NCBI RefSeq assembly: GCF_003201865.1
Contig: NZ_QJJJ01000001.1
Location: forward strand, 496,001-560,000
Direction of reading: 5' to 3'
DNA: 64,000 bases
Source of the DNA: Methylobacterium sp. B4
Lineage (GTDB): Bacteria > Pseudomonadota > Alphaproteobacteria > Rhizobiales > Beijerinckiaceae
Positions 35,517 to 44,649 of this stretch are shown one piece after another; within the stretch, counting starts at the first letter, position 1, and each line of letters starts with the position of its first letter. Made by a program: the position numbers and the translations under genes. Under the pieces are notes generated by a model. That model searched no databases and was not told the DNA's origin. It saw nothing but the letters and a program-made list of their open reading frames with translations.

Positions 35517-36090
35517 TTATCGTGAGAGTGGTCGGGTGCCGTCGCGGATCGCGCTGAACCGCGGCAGCGCACTCGGTAGAGCCTGCTTCGTCGTCGCACG
35601 CACGACGTCCGTTCGGCCGATGACATGGTCCATGCCGGACATGTCGATGCGGAGGCTCCTGTGGTCCAACCTAGTGGTCGGAAGCGAGACGATTTCGAAT
35701 CCGGCAAAGTCGGTGCGGGGATCGGATCGACGGTCTTCGACACCAGACCCTGTGTGACCAAAATCGATCTGGCTTCGGCGGCCTTCTCCCGCATGCCCTC
35801 CCAGCTGTTCAGCTACGATTGCGAGAAAATGCTCACGTCCGGATTGCGTCTGAACCCGGCGGCATAGAACGCCCCGCTTCGGCCTGCGACCGGTGGTTGC
35901 CCGCTCAGGCTGACGATGTCGATGACGATCTCTTGGTTGGATTCTTGTGCGCAAATCCGATGATGAAACCGTCCGGCACGGACACGGAGCGACCCGTTCT
36001 CGGGTCCGGGACGTTCAAACCGGTTGCCGGGGGGCTGACGAGTACCAAGGCGACAGACGAACCGACAGCCTGGGTGAATGTCTGCCTCAT
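35517..36090 (-). pseudogene. Broken gene of unknown family
   Basis: On the minus strand three frames in succession read as protein. MRQTFTQAVGSSVALVLV starts at 36090 and continues to GFAHKNPT. A shifted frame reads EIVIDIVSLSGQPPVAGRSG, then a stop codon after SIFSQS, then LNSWEGMREKAAEARSIL. A third frame reads FAGFEIVSLPTTRLDHRSL and runs to about 35517. Together this looks like one signal-peptide protein of about 190 residues with two frameshifts and one nonsense codon. I do not recognise the family. 35319-35516, behind cynS, holds nothing I can identify. Confidence 0.55.
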
Positions 36091-36152
36091 GCCGACCCCT
36101 TCGACAGCCAGAATTCCGACAGGCCGTTCCAAGCGAACCGCTCCGCTGGCGC

Positions 36153-39100
36153 CTACCACTCCCACTCGGCGCCGACGCCGACCGCGGTGCGGCCGTCGCT
36201 GCCGGCCTCGCCGTTGAGCTTGATCCGGCGGGTCACATCGTAATTGATCGTCGCGGCGGTGTCGGCGGGCTTGGCGCCGGCCTTCACGCCGACGCTGATG
36301 CGGTCGTTGATGTAGCGCGAGGCGCCGACAGCCGGTCCGCCGCTCGCCCCGGTCGAGACGTCGAGGCTGTCGAGGCCGAGGCCCTTGCGGGCGGCTTCGA
36401 ACACGTCCGGCCCCCCTGCCCCGCCGGAGAGCTGCGCCACGGCCTGGGCGAGTTGCAGCGCCTGGAACGGCGAGAGTCCGGCCGCCGCCTTCTTGAACAG
36501 GATGCGGGACAGGATTTCGTCCTGCGGCAGGCTCGGATCGGAGGAGAGCGCGAAGACGGGCTGTGCGGCTGGCCCGGTGACCGCCACGCGGGCCGTCACG
36601 TCGGCGGCCTTGGTCTCGGCGGCGAAGTCGAGATCGGGTTGGGCGAGATCGCCCGCGAAGAAAACGCGTCCGCGGGTGAAGTCGAGACGCTGACCCACGA
36701 GGCTGAACACGCCCCGGCGCATGGAGAAGTCGCCGTTCGCCCGCAGATCGCGCGAGGAACCGGTGATGTGCAATTCGCCGCCGAGCTCCGCGTCGATGCC
36801 GCGCCCGCGCACGAAGATGCGGCTCGGGGCGCTTACGATCAGGTCGAGATTTGCGTCGAAGGGCGCGGGGGCCTTCTTGCGCCGGCCGGCCGCCTCGATC
36901 AGGGCCCGACGCTCGGCGCGCTTGGCGAGGCGCTCGCGCACCTCCGGCGTCACGTTCACCCGGCGGATGCCCGGCAGCGGCTGCACCGTCGCGGGCAGAC
37001 GGTCGGGCACCGAGACGTCGATGGAGACGACATCGACCCGGCCCTTGATCACCGGCGTGCGGGCGAGCGGCCCCGACAGGGAGAGGTTGAGGCTCGACAC
37101 GGCCATCATCAGCGGGTTCGAGACGAGCTCGGCCCGGTCGGCGGTGATGCGCAGGCTGCCGGGAAAGCCGGAGGCCGGCTCCACGGCGACGCGCCCGTCC
37201 ACGGAGAGGCGCCCGCCGTTGCGGGTCGCCGCCGTCAGCCGCTCGATGACGATCGTGTCGCCCCGACCCGTGACGCGGCCCTGGATGTCGGTGAGGCGGA
37301 TGCCGTTCAGAGGGTCTGTGACGCTACCTCCTGAAAGGGTCGCCGTGCCCTCCACCTTCGGTGCCGCAATCGTTCCGGTCACGCCCGCATCGAGCGCCAC
37401 GCGGCCCGCGACCCGCTGACCGCCCGTGCTCAGCATGGAGTTGGCGAGCGCCGCGTCGAGCGTCCCGCGGGCACGGAGGTTGAGCCCGCCGCCGGCCTCG
37501 ACCGGGACCGAGCCCGTGATCGCCACCTGCGCGCCGCGTCCGGCCGAGACGCGCCCGTCGATGCTGGCGGAGCCGTCCTCCAGGGTGCCGCTGGCCTGCG
37601 CATCGATGGGCGGCAGGCCGGCCTTGCGGGTCTCCGGTGTGACCAGCCGGGCCACCTTCACGGCGTAACGGCCCTCGGGCCGGCTGGCGGGGCCGCGGAT
37701 GTCGGCCTCGCCGTCCAGGGTGCCGGCGAGCGACAGGCTGGGGCTGGCGATCCGCGCCAGCGCCAGCGGCAGGGCGCGGATGCCGACTTTCAGGTCGAGT
37801 TTAGAGCCTGCGCGTCCCTGCACGCTGATCCGGCCGGATCCGGCAGCGACCACGAGGCTCTCGATCAGCGCCGAGCCGTCGTCCAGGGTGATCGTCGCGG
37901 GGCCGGCGAGCGCGAGGCGGTCACCGCCGCGCTGCGCCGAGAAGCGCGCGATCTCGACCCGCGTGCGCTGTGCCGGGATCAGCCGCGCCGCGCCATCGAG
38001 GGAAAAGCCGCGTGCCTGGGCGGTCAGCGCGATGTCGCTGGCGGTCGCCGTGCCGTTGGCCGTAAGGCGCACCGTGTCGATGGTCTGTCCGGCCGCGACC
38101 ACCCGGTCGATGCTGGCGCGGCCATCGAGGACGGGGTGCGCCCGCAGGTCCCGTCCGGTGAGATCCGCGTCGAGCTTGGCGAGGCCGAACTCGCCGAAGC
38201 GCAGGCTCGCCCCGGTGGCGCGGATCGCCGCGTCCTGCCGGCCATTCTCGCGAGAGAGCGTCACCGTCGCGTCGAGGCGGCCGGCCATCGTGGTGAGGGC
38301 GAGGGCCGAGAGGTCGTCGAGATCGCTCGCGCGTAGCGTCAGGGCGCCCTCGCCGAGACCCGTTTCGGCGTCGATCCGGGCATGCCCGTCCAGAGCCACC
38401 GAGCCGAGGGCGAAAGCGAGCCGGTCGAGCGCGTAATCGGTCCGGGCCGGCCGGACGACATGCACCTCGGCCCGCAGCGCATTGCCGGCGACATCGCCGC
38501 TCAGGCGAACCGTCCCGTCGAGGGAGCCGCGCAGATCGTCGAAGGCGGCGTCGAGGCGCAGATCCCGAATCGGACGGCCGTCCGCGGTGGCGTTCGGCGC
38601 ACGCAGGGCGGCGGTGACGGTGGGCTTGATCAGCGAGCCGGTGAGCCGCGCGTCGGCGCTGGCGGCTCCGGCCAAGCGCTCGTCGAGGGCCGCGAGGCTC
38701 TTCAGGTCGATGCGGGCGGCGACATCCGCGGTCTTGGCGTTCGCCTGACCCTGCAGGGTCGCGACCAGGCCGGCGCCCTCGAAGCGCAGGCGTTCGAAGC
38801 CGTAGCCGTCATAGGTCTGCGAGACGCGGCCGCTCAGGACCGGAGCGCGTCCGACGAGCCGGTCGGCCGCCGGTTCGCCGAGGACGAGGCCACCCCCGCG
38901 CAGGTCGAGATCGGCCGACAGCGCCTTGCGGGCCGGGTCTCCGCTCAAGGACGCCCGGGCGTCGAGGCGTCCCGCCAGTGTGCGGCCGGCAACGCCGGAG
39001 AAGGCACCGATATCGGCAAGCGCCGCCTCGAGCGTGCCGGTGAGCGTGTTCTGTCCGATCCGGCCGGCATAGGCGGCGCGGGCGGTGTCGGCATCGATCG

Positions 39101-40532
39101 TCAGGGTGGTGACGTCGACGACGCCGTCCGAGCCCGCGGCGGCGCGAAGGGTGAGTTTGGCGCGGCTGCCCACGGCGCGGCGCAGGGCCGGATCGGCGAG
39201 GCGTAGACCCTCCATGACCGCGTCGGCGCTGATGGCGAAACGCTGCGCCTTCGGGTCGGTCCCGGCCGGCTCGACGTTCAGCGCGGCCTCGATGCGATCG
39301 AGCGCGGATTCGCGGCTGCGCAGCCCGGCGGCCTTCAGGTTGCCCTTCACCCGCGGCGCGGCGAGCGGACCCTTCAGGCTGCCGTCGAACACGAGCGTGT
39401 CCAACTCGGAATCCGCCGCCTTCGTCACGCCGCCCTCGGTCGGCACGGCGCGGGCCTGGATCGTGAAATCCGCCAAACGGTCGGCGCTCAGAGTGCCGCT
39501 GATCCCGAGCCGCGCGGTGCGCGAGGTGAGATCGAGGCGGTCGATGCGGAAGCCCCCGGCGTCGGAGAAGGCCATGCCGCCGTCGAGCTTGGTCTCGCCG
39601 GAGAAGATCGCTGCCGCCGGTCCGGGCACGAGGCCCTCGATGCGCGAGGTCAGATCGAGGCTGAGGCGCCGGTCGCTGCCGATGCGGGAAATGCGGGCGC
39701 CGCCCCGTGCGCCGATCTCGGGGCCGGCATCGAAGTCGAGCCGCGCGTTCCACGAATCGAGCGTGCCGCGCCCGTCGAGATCGAAGTTGATCGGCGGCGT
39801 GCCGGGCAGGTTCGCCGCCTTCGAGAGCAGGCCGCCCGCCGGCTCCACGAGGCTCGCCTTCACCTCCAGCCGCTCGCCCTTCGGCACGAACAGGAGCCGG
39901 GCGATGAAGCGGCCGGCGGCGTCGAGGCGGCGGAAGTCGGCGCTGACATCGAGCCCTTCGGAGGGGTTGCCGAGCTTCGCCTTGCCCTCGGCGGCGAGCC
40001 GCGCCGGCTGGCCGGCGACGCTCTCGCCGAGCACCAGTTCGGCCAGGGTGAAGCCCTTGATCTCGACCTTCACCGGAAGCTCGGGCAGCAGGCTGCCGTC
40101 GGGCTCGGCCTCCGCCGGGGCGGGGCCGGGCACGGGCCGGCGCAGCACTTCCAGCCGGCCGATCTCAAGGCTGTCGACTTCGAGCCGGCCGGAAAGCAAG
40201 GCGAGGCGGCGCCAGGCGAGGCGCGCGCGGTCGAGCTTCAGCCAGGGGCCGTCGGAATCGCTGATGACGACATCGCGGATCGTCGCGTCCGACGACAGGG
40301 CGCCATCGACGGCGCCGATCGAGACCTGGGACGAGGGCGTGGAGAGCGCCTTCGAGAGGATGCCGCCGAGCACCGTCTTCTCGCCGTCGGCTGCCCGCGT
40401 CATGGCCGTCGGCACGAGGGCGGCGAGGACGATCAGACCGAGCAGGACAGCACTGGCCCAAGCCTTTGCGGAAAGGGACGGGCGGGCTTGGAACTGCGCG
40501 CGACGCGCAGGGATCCTCGCGAGAAATCCCAT
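36153..40532 (-). CDS. tamB: Translocation and assembly module subunit TamB
   Basis: The 1459-residue protein has one N-terminal membrane helix (about residues 30-50, AVLLGLIVLAALVPTAM). A very long run of beta-strand repeats follows, with the conserved C-terminal TamB (DUF490) region (LDLIVSAPSRIFVRGRGIDA, then SRYINDRISVGVKAG). TamB spans the periplasm and, with TamA, moves autotransporters or lipids to the outer membrane. Its start codon directly follows the tamA stop, so translation is probably coupled. Length is normal for the family. Confidence 0.94.
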   Translation of the reverse strand: MGFLARIPARRAQFQARPSLSAKAWASAVLLGLIVLAALVPTAMTRAADGEKTVLGGILSKALSTPSSQVSIGAVDGALSSDATIRDVVISDSDGPWLKLDRARLAWRRLALLSGRLEVDSLEIGRLEVLRRPVPGPAPAEAEPDGSLLPELPVKVEIKGFTLAELVLGESVAGQPARLAAEGKAKLGNPSEGLDVSADFRRLDAAGRFIARLLFVPKGERLEVKASLVEPAGGLLSKAANLPGTPPINFDLDGRGTLDSWNARLDFDAGPEIGARGGARISRIGSDRRLSLDLTSRIEGLVPGPAAAIFSGETKLDGGMAFSDAGGFRIDRLDLTSRTARLGISGTLSADRLADFTIQARAVPTEGGVTKAADSELDTLVFDGSLKGPLAAPRVKGNLKAAGLRSRESALDRIEAALNVEPAGTDPKAQRFAISADAVMEGLRLADPALRRAVGSRAKLTLRAAAGSDGVVDVTTLTIDADTARAAYAGRIGQNTLTGTLEAALADIGAFSGVAGRTLAGRLDARASLSGDPARKALSADLDLRGGGLVLGEPAADRLVGRAPVLSGRVSQTYDGYGFERLRFEGAGLVATLQGQANAKTADVAARIDLKSLAALDERLAGAASADARLTGSLIKPTVTAALRAPNATADGRPIRDLRLDAAFDDLRGSLDGTVRLSGDVAGNALRAEVHVVRPARTDYALDRLAFALGSVALDGHARIDAETGLGEGALTLRASDLDDLSALALTTMAGRLDATVTLSRENGRQDAAIRATGASLRFGEFGLAKLDADLTGRDLRAHPVLDGRASIDRVVAAGQTIDTVRLTANGTATASDIALTAQARGFSLDGAARLIPAQRTRVEIARFSAQRGGDRLALAGPATITLDDGSALIESLVVAAGSGRISVQGRAGSKLDLKVGIRALPLALARIASPSLSLAGTLDGEADIRGPASRPEGRYAVKVARLVTPETRKAGLPPIDAQASGTLEDGSASIDGRVSAGRGAQVAITGSVPVEAGGGLNLRARGTLDAALANSMLSTGGQRVAGRVALDAGVTGTIAAPKVEGTATLSGGSVTDPLNGIRLTDIQGRVTGRGDTIVIERLTAATRNGGRLSVDGRVAVEPASGFPGSLRITADRAELVSNPLMMAVSSLNLSLSGPLARTPVIKGRVDVVSIDVSVPDRLPATVQPLPGIRRVNVTPEVRERLAKRAERRALIEAAGRRKKAPAPFDANLDLIVSAPSRIFVRGRGIDAELGGELHITGSSRDLRANGDFSMRRGVFSLVGQRLDFTRGRVFFAGDLAQPDLDFAAETKAADVTARVAVTGPAAQPVFALSSDPSLPQDEILSRILFKKAAAGLSPFQALQLAQAVAQLSGGAGGPDVFEAARKGLGLDSLDVSTGASGGPAVGASRYINDRISVGVKAGAKPADTAATINYDVTRRIKLNGEAGSDGRTAVGVGAEWEW

Positions 40533-42518
40533 TCAGAAGGCCTGTCCGAGGCTGATGTACAGGGCGACCGGAAGCTCTCGATTGCCCCTGATCCGGTCGA
40601 GCGGGAAGGCGAGGTCGGCACGGATCGGACCGATGCCGGTGTAGTAGCGGACGCCGATGCCCGCCGCCTTGCGGATACGCTCATCGAAATCCGGCAGGGA
40701 CGAGGCGAAGGCCGTGCCCGCGTCGAAGAAGGGCACGACGCCGATCGTGTCGGTGACCTTGATGCGTGCCTCCACCGAGGCGTCCAGAAGGCTTCGCCCG
40801 CCGATCGGCAGGTTGAAAGGCCCGCGGGGGCCGAGCGTGCGGAAGGCGTAGCCGCGGACCGAGCCGCCGCCGCCGGCGAAGAACCGGAAATTGTCGGGGA
40901 TCTCGTCGAGCCGGGCACCCGAGACCGAGCCGAAGCCGACCCGCCCGGCCAGCACGTACTTCGCCTCGTCGTCGAGCGCGTAGTAGGTCGAGCCCTGAGC
41001 CTTGGCGACGAAGATGCCCGGATCCGAGCCGAAGAAGCCGGGATAGGGCGCGGCGGAGGCGATGAAGCGGAAGCCCTCCGTCGGATCGAGCAGGCTGTCG
41101 GTGGAATCGTAGGTGACCGAAACCGGCACGCCGATCAGGCGGTAATCGACGGTGCCCAGGGCGTCCTTCGAGCGGCCCACCTGTCCGTCGAGGCCGATCT
41201 GGGCCGAGAAGGTGTCGGAGAAGCGGTGGCGCAGGGCCACCGACGCACCGGCCGCGTCGACGAGATAGCTCTGCTGCACCTCGCGGGTGACGAAGAGGTT
41301 GGCCAGGAGATCATAGCGGCTGCCGCCGAGCGCCGGCTTGACGAAGGTCGCCGAGAGTCGGCCACCGAGTCCGGTCGTGTCGATGCCCGCGAGCTTTCGC
41401 TGGGTCGCGAACGGGTCGTAGCCGAGGCCGAGATAGTAGATGTCGGCATCGAGCCGCAGCGTCTCGCCGCCGCCCCAGAGGTTGCGGTTGGCGTAGTAGG
41501 CGCGCACGCCCGGCCCGTCGACGGTGGAGTATCGCGCCGAGACGCCGATCAGGTTGCGCTCGCGCTCGCTCACCTCGACGAAGATCGGCAGGTTGCCCTG
41601 CGCGTCGAGACTTTCTCCTTCCCGCACCCGCACGGCACCGAGGCCTTCGATGCGGGCCACCGAACGGCGGATATCCGCAACGGCCTTGGGCGAGTAGGGA
41701 TCGCCCGGCTCCGCGTAGATGAAGGAGCGGATCACCGCCGGGTCGATGCCGTCGGTGGCCTTGACCGCCACCTCCCCCAGCGCGGCTTTCGGACCCGGAT
41801 CGATGGTGAAGCTCACGTCCATGACGTGGGCGGCATCGTCCACCACGGGATCGCGCGTCACGGCCTTGGCGAACGGGTGGCCGAGGGCCCGGAAGCGATC
41901 GACGATCCTGGCCTCGCGGGCGAGCACCGTCGCCGAGCGGGCGGGCACGTCGTCGCCGGTGCGGGTGAAGCGCTCGGGCAGTACGTCTTCCGGGAAGGGG
42001 CGGCCGCGCGGATCGAGGGCGCGCACCGTGCGCAGGGTGTAGGCGGGACCGAGATCGACCGCGATCTTCACCGGAACGAGCGTGCGGGCACGGGCGCCCT
42101 CCGCCGCGCGGGCCGCGGCGGCAAGTGAGGTTTCCCCGGCCACGGGCACTCCGTCGACGCGGATCGCGACGGTGCCCTGATAATAGCCGTAGCCCGAAAG
42201 CACATCGGTGAGGCGGCGCAGGTCGGCCTCGGCGCGGCGCACCAGCCCCTCGCCGTCCGGTGGCGCCTCTTGGCGCAGGCGGTGGAGGGTGGAGGTGTCC
42301 TGCAGCGCCTTGAGGATATCCGAGTCGTCGGTGCCGGTAATGCGCAGGCTGTAGGGCAGAGCCTCGGCACTCGGGGCGGGCGGCTCCTCGTCGCTGCCGA
42401 ACAGGCCGAACAGGTCGAAGGCCTGGGCGGGCTGCGACAGGGTCGAAAAGGTCAGGACACTCAGGAGAACGCCACCGACAGCCGGCGAACGCAACAGGCA
42501 GTTCATCCGGACAAGCAT
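40533..42518 (-). CDS. tamA: Outer-membrane assembly protein TamA (BamA/Omp85 superfamily)
   Basis: The 661-residue protein has a signal peptide (cleavage after QPAQA), POTRA-like domains from about 55 to 330 (e.g. YSPKAVADIRRSVARIEGLG) and a 16-strand barrel. The barrel carries FFAGGGGSVRGYAFRTLGPR, the Omp85 lid-loop motif VRGY. The last residue is Phe. TamA forms a complex with TamB, encoded directly downstream with no gap. The start at 42518 is followed by a plausible signal sequence; an internal Met at residue 5 is also possible. Confidence 0.94.
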   Translation of the reverse strand: MLVRMNCLLRSPAVGGVLLSVLTFSTLSQPAQAFDLFGLFGSDEEPPAPSAEALPYSLRITGTDDSDILKALQDTSTLHRLRQEAPPDGEGLVRRAEADLRRLTDVLSGYGYYQGTVAIRVDGVPVAGETSLAAAARAAEGARARTLVPVKIAVDLGPAYTLRTVRALDPRGRPFPEDVLPERFTRTGDDVPARSATVLAREARIVDRFRALGHPFAKAVTRDPVVDDAAHVMDVSFTIDPGPKAALGEVAVKATDGIDPAVIRSFIYAEPGDPYSPKAVADIRRSVARIEGLGAVRVREGESLDAQGNLPIFVEVSERERNLIGVSARYSTVDGPGVRAYYANRNLWGGGETLRLDADIYYLGLGYDPFATQRKLAGIDTTGLGGRLSATFVKPALGGSRYDLLANLFVTREVQQSYLVDAAGASVALRHRFSDTFSAQIGLDGQVGRSKDALGTVDYRLIGVPVSVTYDSTDSLLDPTEGFRFIASAAPYPGFFGSDPGIFVAKAQGSTYYALDDEAKYVLAGRVGFGSVSGARLDEIPDNFRFFAGGGGSVRGYAFRTLGPRGPFNLPIGGRSLLDASVEARIKVTDTIGVVPFFDAGTAFASSLPDFDERIRKAAGIGVRYYTGIGPIRADLAFPLDRIRGNRELPVALYISLGQAF

Positions 42519-42692
42519 GCGATGGGTGAGGTCCTTGATCCGTCTCCGGGCAGTGCCCTCAGAAAAGCATCCAGATGTTAACTACCCGTCGACGCCGCGC
42601 AGGGCTACCCCGGCCACGCTTGTCCCATCGGCAAATCGAGACATGGTGATCCGCTGCATCAGGGCCGGTCTGCCCGCGCGGAACGCGGCACC

Positions 42693-43391
42693 TCAATCGT
42701 CCTCTTCGACGACGGTGATCTGGGGCGGCAGCGGCAGGCGTAACGTACAGCGCAGGCCGTCCGGTTCGAAGGCGAGTTCGGTTTCGGCCTTCAGTTCGTA
42801 GCGGAGGCTGCGTTCCAGCACCTCCATCCCGAAGCCCCGGCGTGCGGGCTCTGGCGCGAGGGTTTCGAGCCCGCTTTCCGTCCAAACGAAGGTGAGCGTC
42901 GGCGGCGCGGAATCCGTCGGGGCTGTCAGAGTCCACGCGATGCGGATGCCGCCCTGCGGCACGGTCAGAGCGCCGTGCTCGACGGCGTTCACAACGAGTT
43001 CGTGGATCGCCATGGCGAAGACTTCGGCAGCGCCGGGCCTCAGGCGAAGGCTCGGGCCGGAAATCGTGACCTGTTCGCCCTCGCGGGCGAGGTGGACCAG
43101 CAATTCGTCGGCGATGAGGGAGTGCAAGCCGACGCCCTCCCGCACGTTGCGCATGAGCGCGTTGAGCACGCGGGCGACGGCGTCGAGCCGACCGTCGAGA
43201 TGGGCGGCGTAAGTCTCGACGGACTCACTCGATTCGGCGGAGCGGCGGATGATCGCCCGCAGCATTGCCAGCGTGTTGCGCACCTGATGGCGCTGCTCGG
43301 CCGGCAAGCCCTTCTCGTCGAGGAAGCGGCGCAGGCGCAGGTTTTCCGCCTCCAGCGCTTCGATGCGTGCGTCCCGCGGGTCCTGGTTCAT
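42693..43391 (-). CDS. HWE-family histidine kinase without a sensor domain
   Basis: The 232-residue protein has a short N-terminal coiled coil (RIEALEAENLRLRRFLDEKG). The phosphoacceptor region is RHQVRNTLAMLRAIIRRS and the ATPase has HELVVNAVEHGAL as its N-box. These are features of HWE kinases, common in Rhizobiales. It has no PAS, GAF or membrane segment, so input must come from another protein. HWE kinases often feed the PhyR general stress response. The Crp/Fnr gene 49 bases upstream on the same strand may be co-transcribed. Confidence 0.85.
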   Translation of the reverse strand: MNQDPRDARIEALEAENLRLRRFLDEKGLPAEQRHQVRNTLAMLRAIIRRSAESSESVETYAAHLDGRLDAVARVLNALMRNVREGVGLHSLIADELLVHLAREGEQVTISGPSLRLRPGAAEVFAMAIHELVVNAVEHGALTVPQGGIRIAWTLTAPTDSAPPTLTFVWTESGLETLAPEPARRGFGMEVLERSLRYELKAETELAFEPDGLRCTLRLPLPPQITVVEEDD

Positions 43392-43440
43392 GACGATGCC
43401 GTTTGCTGACGTAACAGGATGAACCGGCCCTCATGGTCCA

Positions 43441-44175
43441 TCAATCGTCGTCGACTGCCGATGGTGTGCGCTCGTAGTGCAAATAGGATGGATCGAAGAG
43501 AGATGCGGCCTGAAGCGCGGCGAAATCCGGAATGGTCAATTGCCGGCCCCGCAACCGGATCAGTCCGGCCGCCCGCAACTCCTTGAGCGTGCGGTTGATA
43601 TGGACGGTCGACAGGCCCATCGCGTCGCCCAGATCCGCCTGGGTGATCGGGAATTCGCAGCTCGTCTCGCTCGTGAGCCGCACGGCGCGAAGCCGCATGA
43701 ACAACTCGCAGAACAGATGTCCCAAGCGCTCGGTCGCGAGACGCTGCCCGAGGCTCACCGTCCATTCCCGCTGGATTGCCGACGTGACCAGCATCTCCCA
43801 CCACAGCGCTTCCTGCAGGCGCGGAAACTGCTGCGTCAAATCGCGGATCGCGGTCTCTGAGATCTCGGCGAGGACTACGGAGGTCAGCGTACCGAGCGAG
43901 TGATCCGCTTTACGCAGGACGAAGACGTGGGGATCGCACAGGTCTCCGGGAAGAAAGATCGAGATGACCTGACGGCGCCCGTCCTCGAGTTGCTTATAGC
44001 GGCAGGCCCAGCCTTCGAGGACGACGTTGACGTGGCGCGGCCGGTCGCCGTCGCGGGTCACGTCCTCGCGCGCGCCGAGCCTTCGAGTCGGCTGCGCAAT
44101 CCTCTCCAGGGCCTGCCTCTCTTCAGGAGACAAGCGGATGAAGTTTTCCAGCTTACGGACGAGCGGGTTGACCAC
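43441..44175 (-). CDS. Crp/Fnr family transcriptional regulator
   Basis: The 244-residue protein has a cyclic-nucleotide-binding-type N-terminal domain (about 20-140) and a C-terminal helix-turn-helix (ITQADLGDAMGLSTVHINRT, about 175-195). The Fnr iron-sulfur cysteines are not present at the N-terminus, so it is not an oxygen-sensing Fnr. Ligand unknown. Together with the downstream HWE kinase it could form a signal-response unit (inference). Confidence 0.9.
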   Translation of the reverse strand: MVNPLVRKLENFIRLSPEERQALERIAQPTRRLGAREDVTRDGDRPRHVNVVLEGWACRYKQLEDGRRQVISIFLPGDLCDPHVFVLRKADHSLGTLTSVVLAEISETAIRDLTQQFPRLQEALWWEMLVTSAIQREWTVSLGQRLATERLGHLFCELFMRLRAVRLTSETSCEFPITQADLGDAMGLSTVHINRTLKELRAAGLIRLRGRQLTIPDFAALQAASLFDPSYLHYERTPSAVDDD

Positions 44176-44477
44176 TGGGCTTCCTTAACCGAGGCGGCGC
44201 AGCCTAGCGTCCTTGGCGATGAACGAAATTCACAGAAGTTATTTTATCAAGTCGCATGCCCAGCTGCGTTTGCAAACGGTCGCAAAGGTCAAAAGACGCT
44301 GCGCCCGCATTTGAGACCAGGGGAATGGTCACTGACTGCTGAAACGATCAGGCTGAATGCGATCGATACCGTACAGTTTGCAGCCGATATCGGTGCCCGA
44401 GGCACGAAGTCGCATCATCCGCGGCCATATCGCGGCCCACACGGAGAGTTGCTGCAGAGTGGTGCTCTGGAAGAGTT
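44176..44477. other. AT-richer intergenic stretch without a recognised gene
   Basis: About 300 bases between the Crp/Fnr gene start and the 3' end of tRNA-Tyr. Composition is lower in GC than the flanks. It should contain the promoter of the Crp/Fnr-kinase pair. No coding frame, RNA or strong hairpin was recognised. Confidence 0.5.
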
Positions 44478-44561
44478 TGGTGGGGGAAGTAGGACTCGAA
44501 CCTACGAAGCTTACGCAGCGGATTTACAGTCCGCCCCCTTTGCCGCTCGGGACATTCCCCC
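44478..44561 (-). tRNA. tRNA-Tyr (GTA)
   Basis: An 84-base tRNA with encoded CCA. Acceptor arms GGGGGAA/TTCCCCC, anticodon loop CTGTAAA within GGACTGTAAATCC (anticodon GTA), a long variable arm as in class II tRNAs, and a T-loop GTTCGAGTCC. The discriminator is A. Confidence 0.95.
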
Positions 44562-44649
44562 AAACCGGGTCACCGCGTTTCTCTCGCGGCGGGCGAGGCC
44601 CTTATGGTGAGGCCGGGATCGGGTGTCAACCGATCCGTTTCACGAGTTT

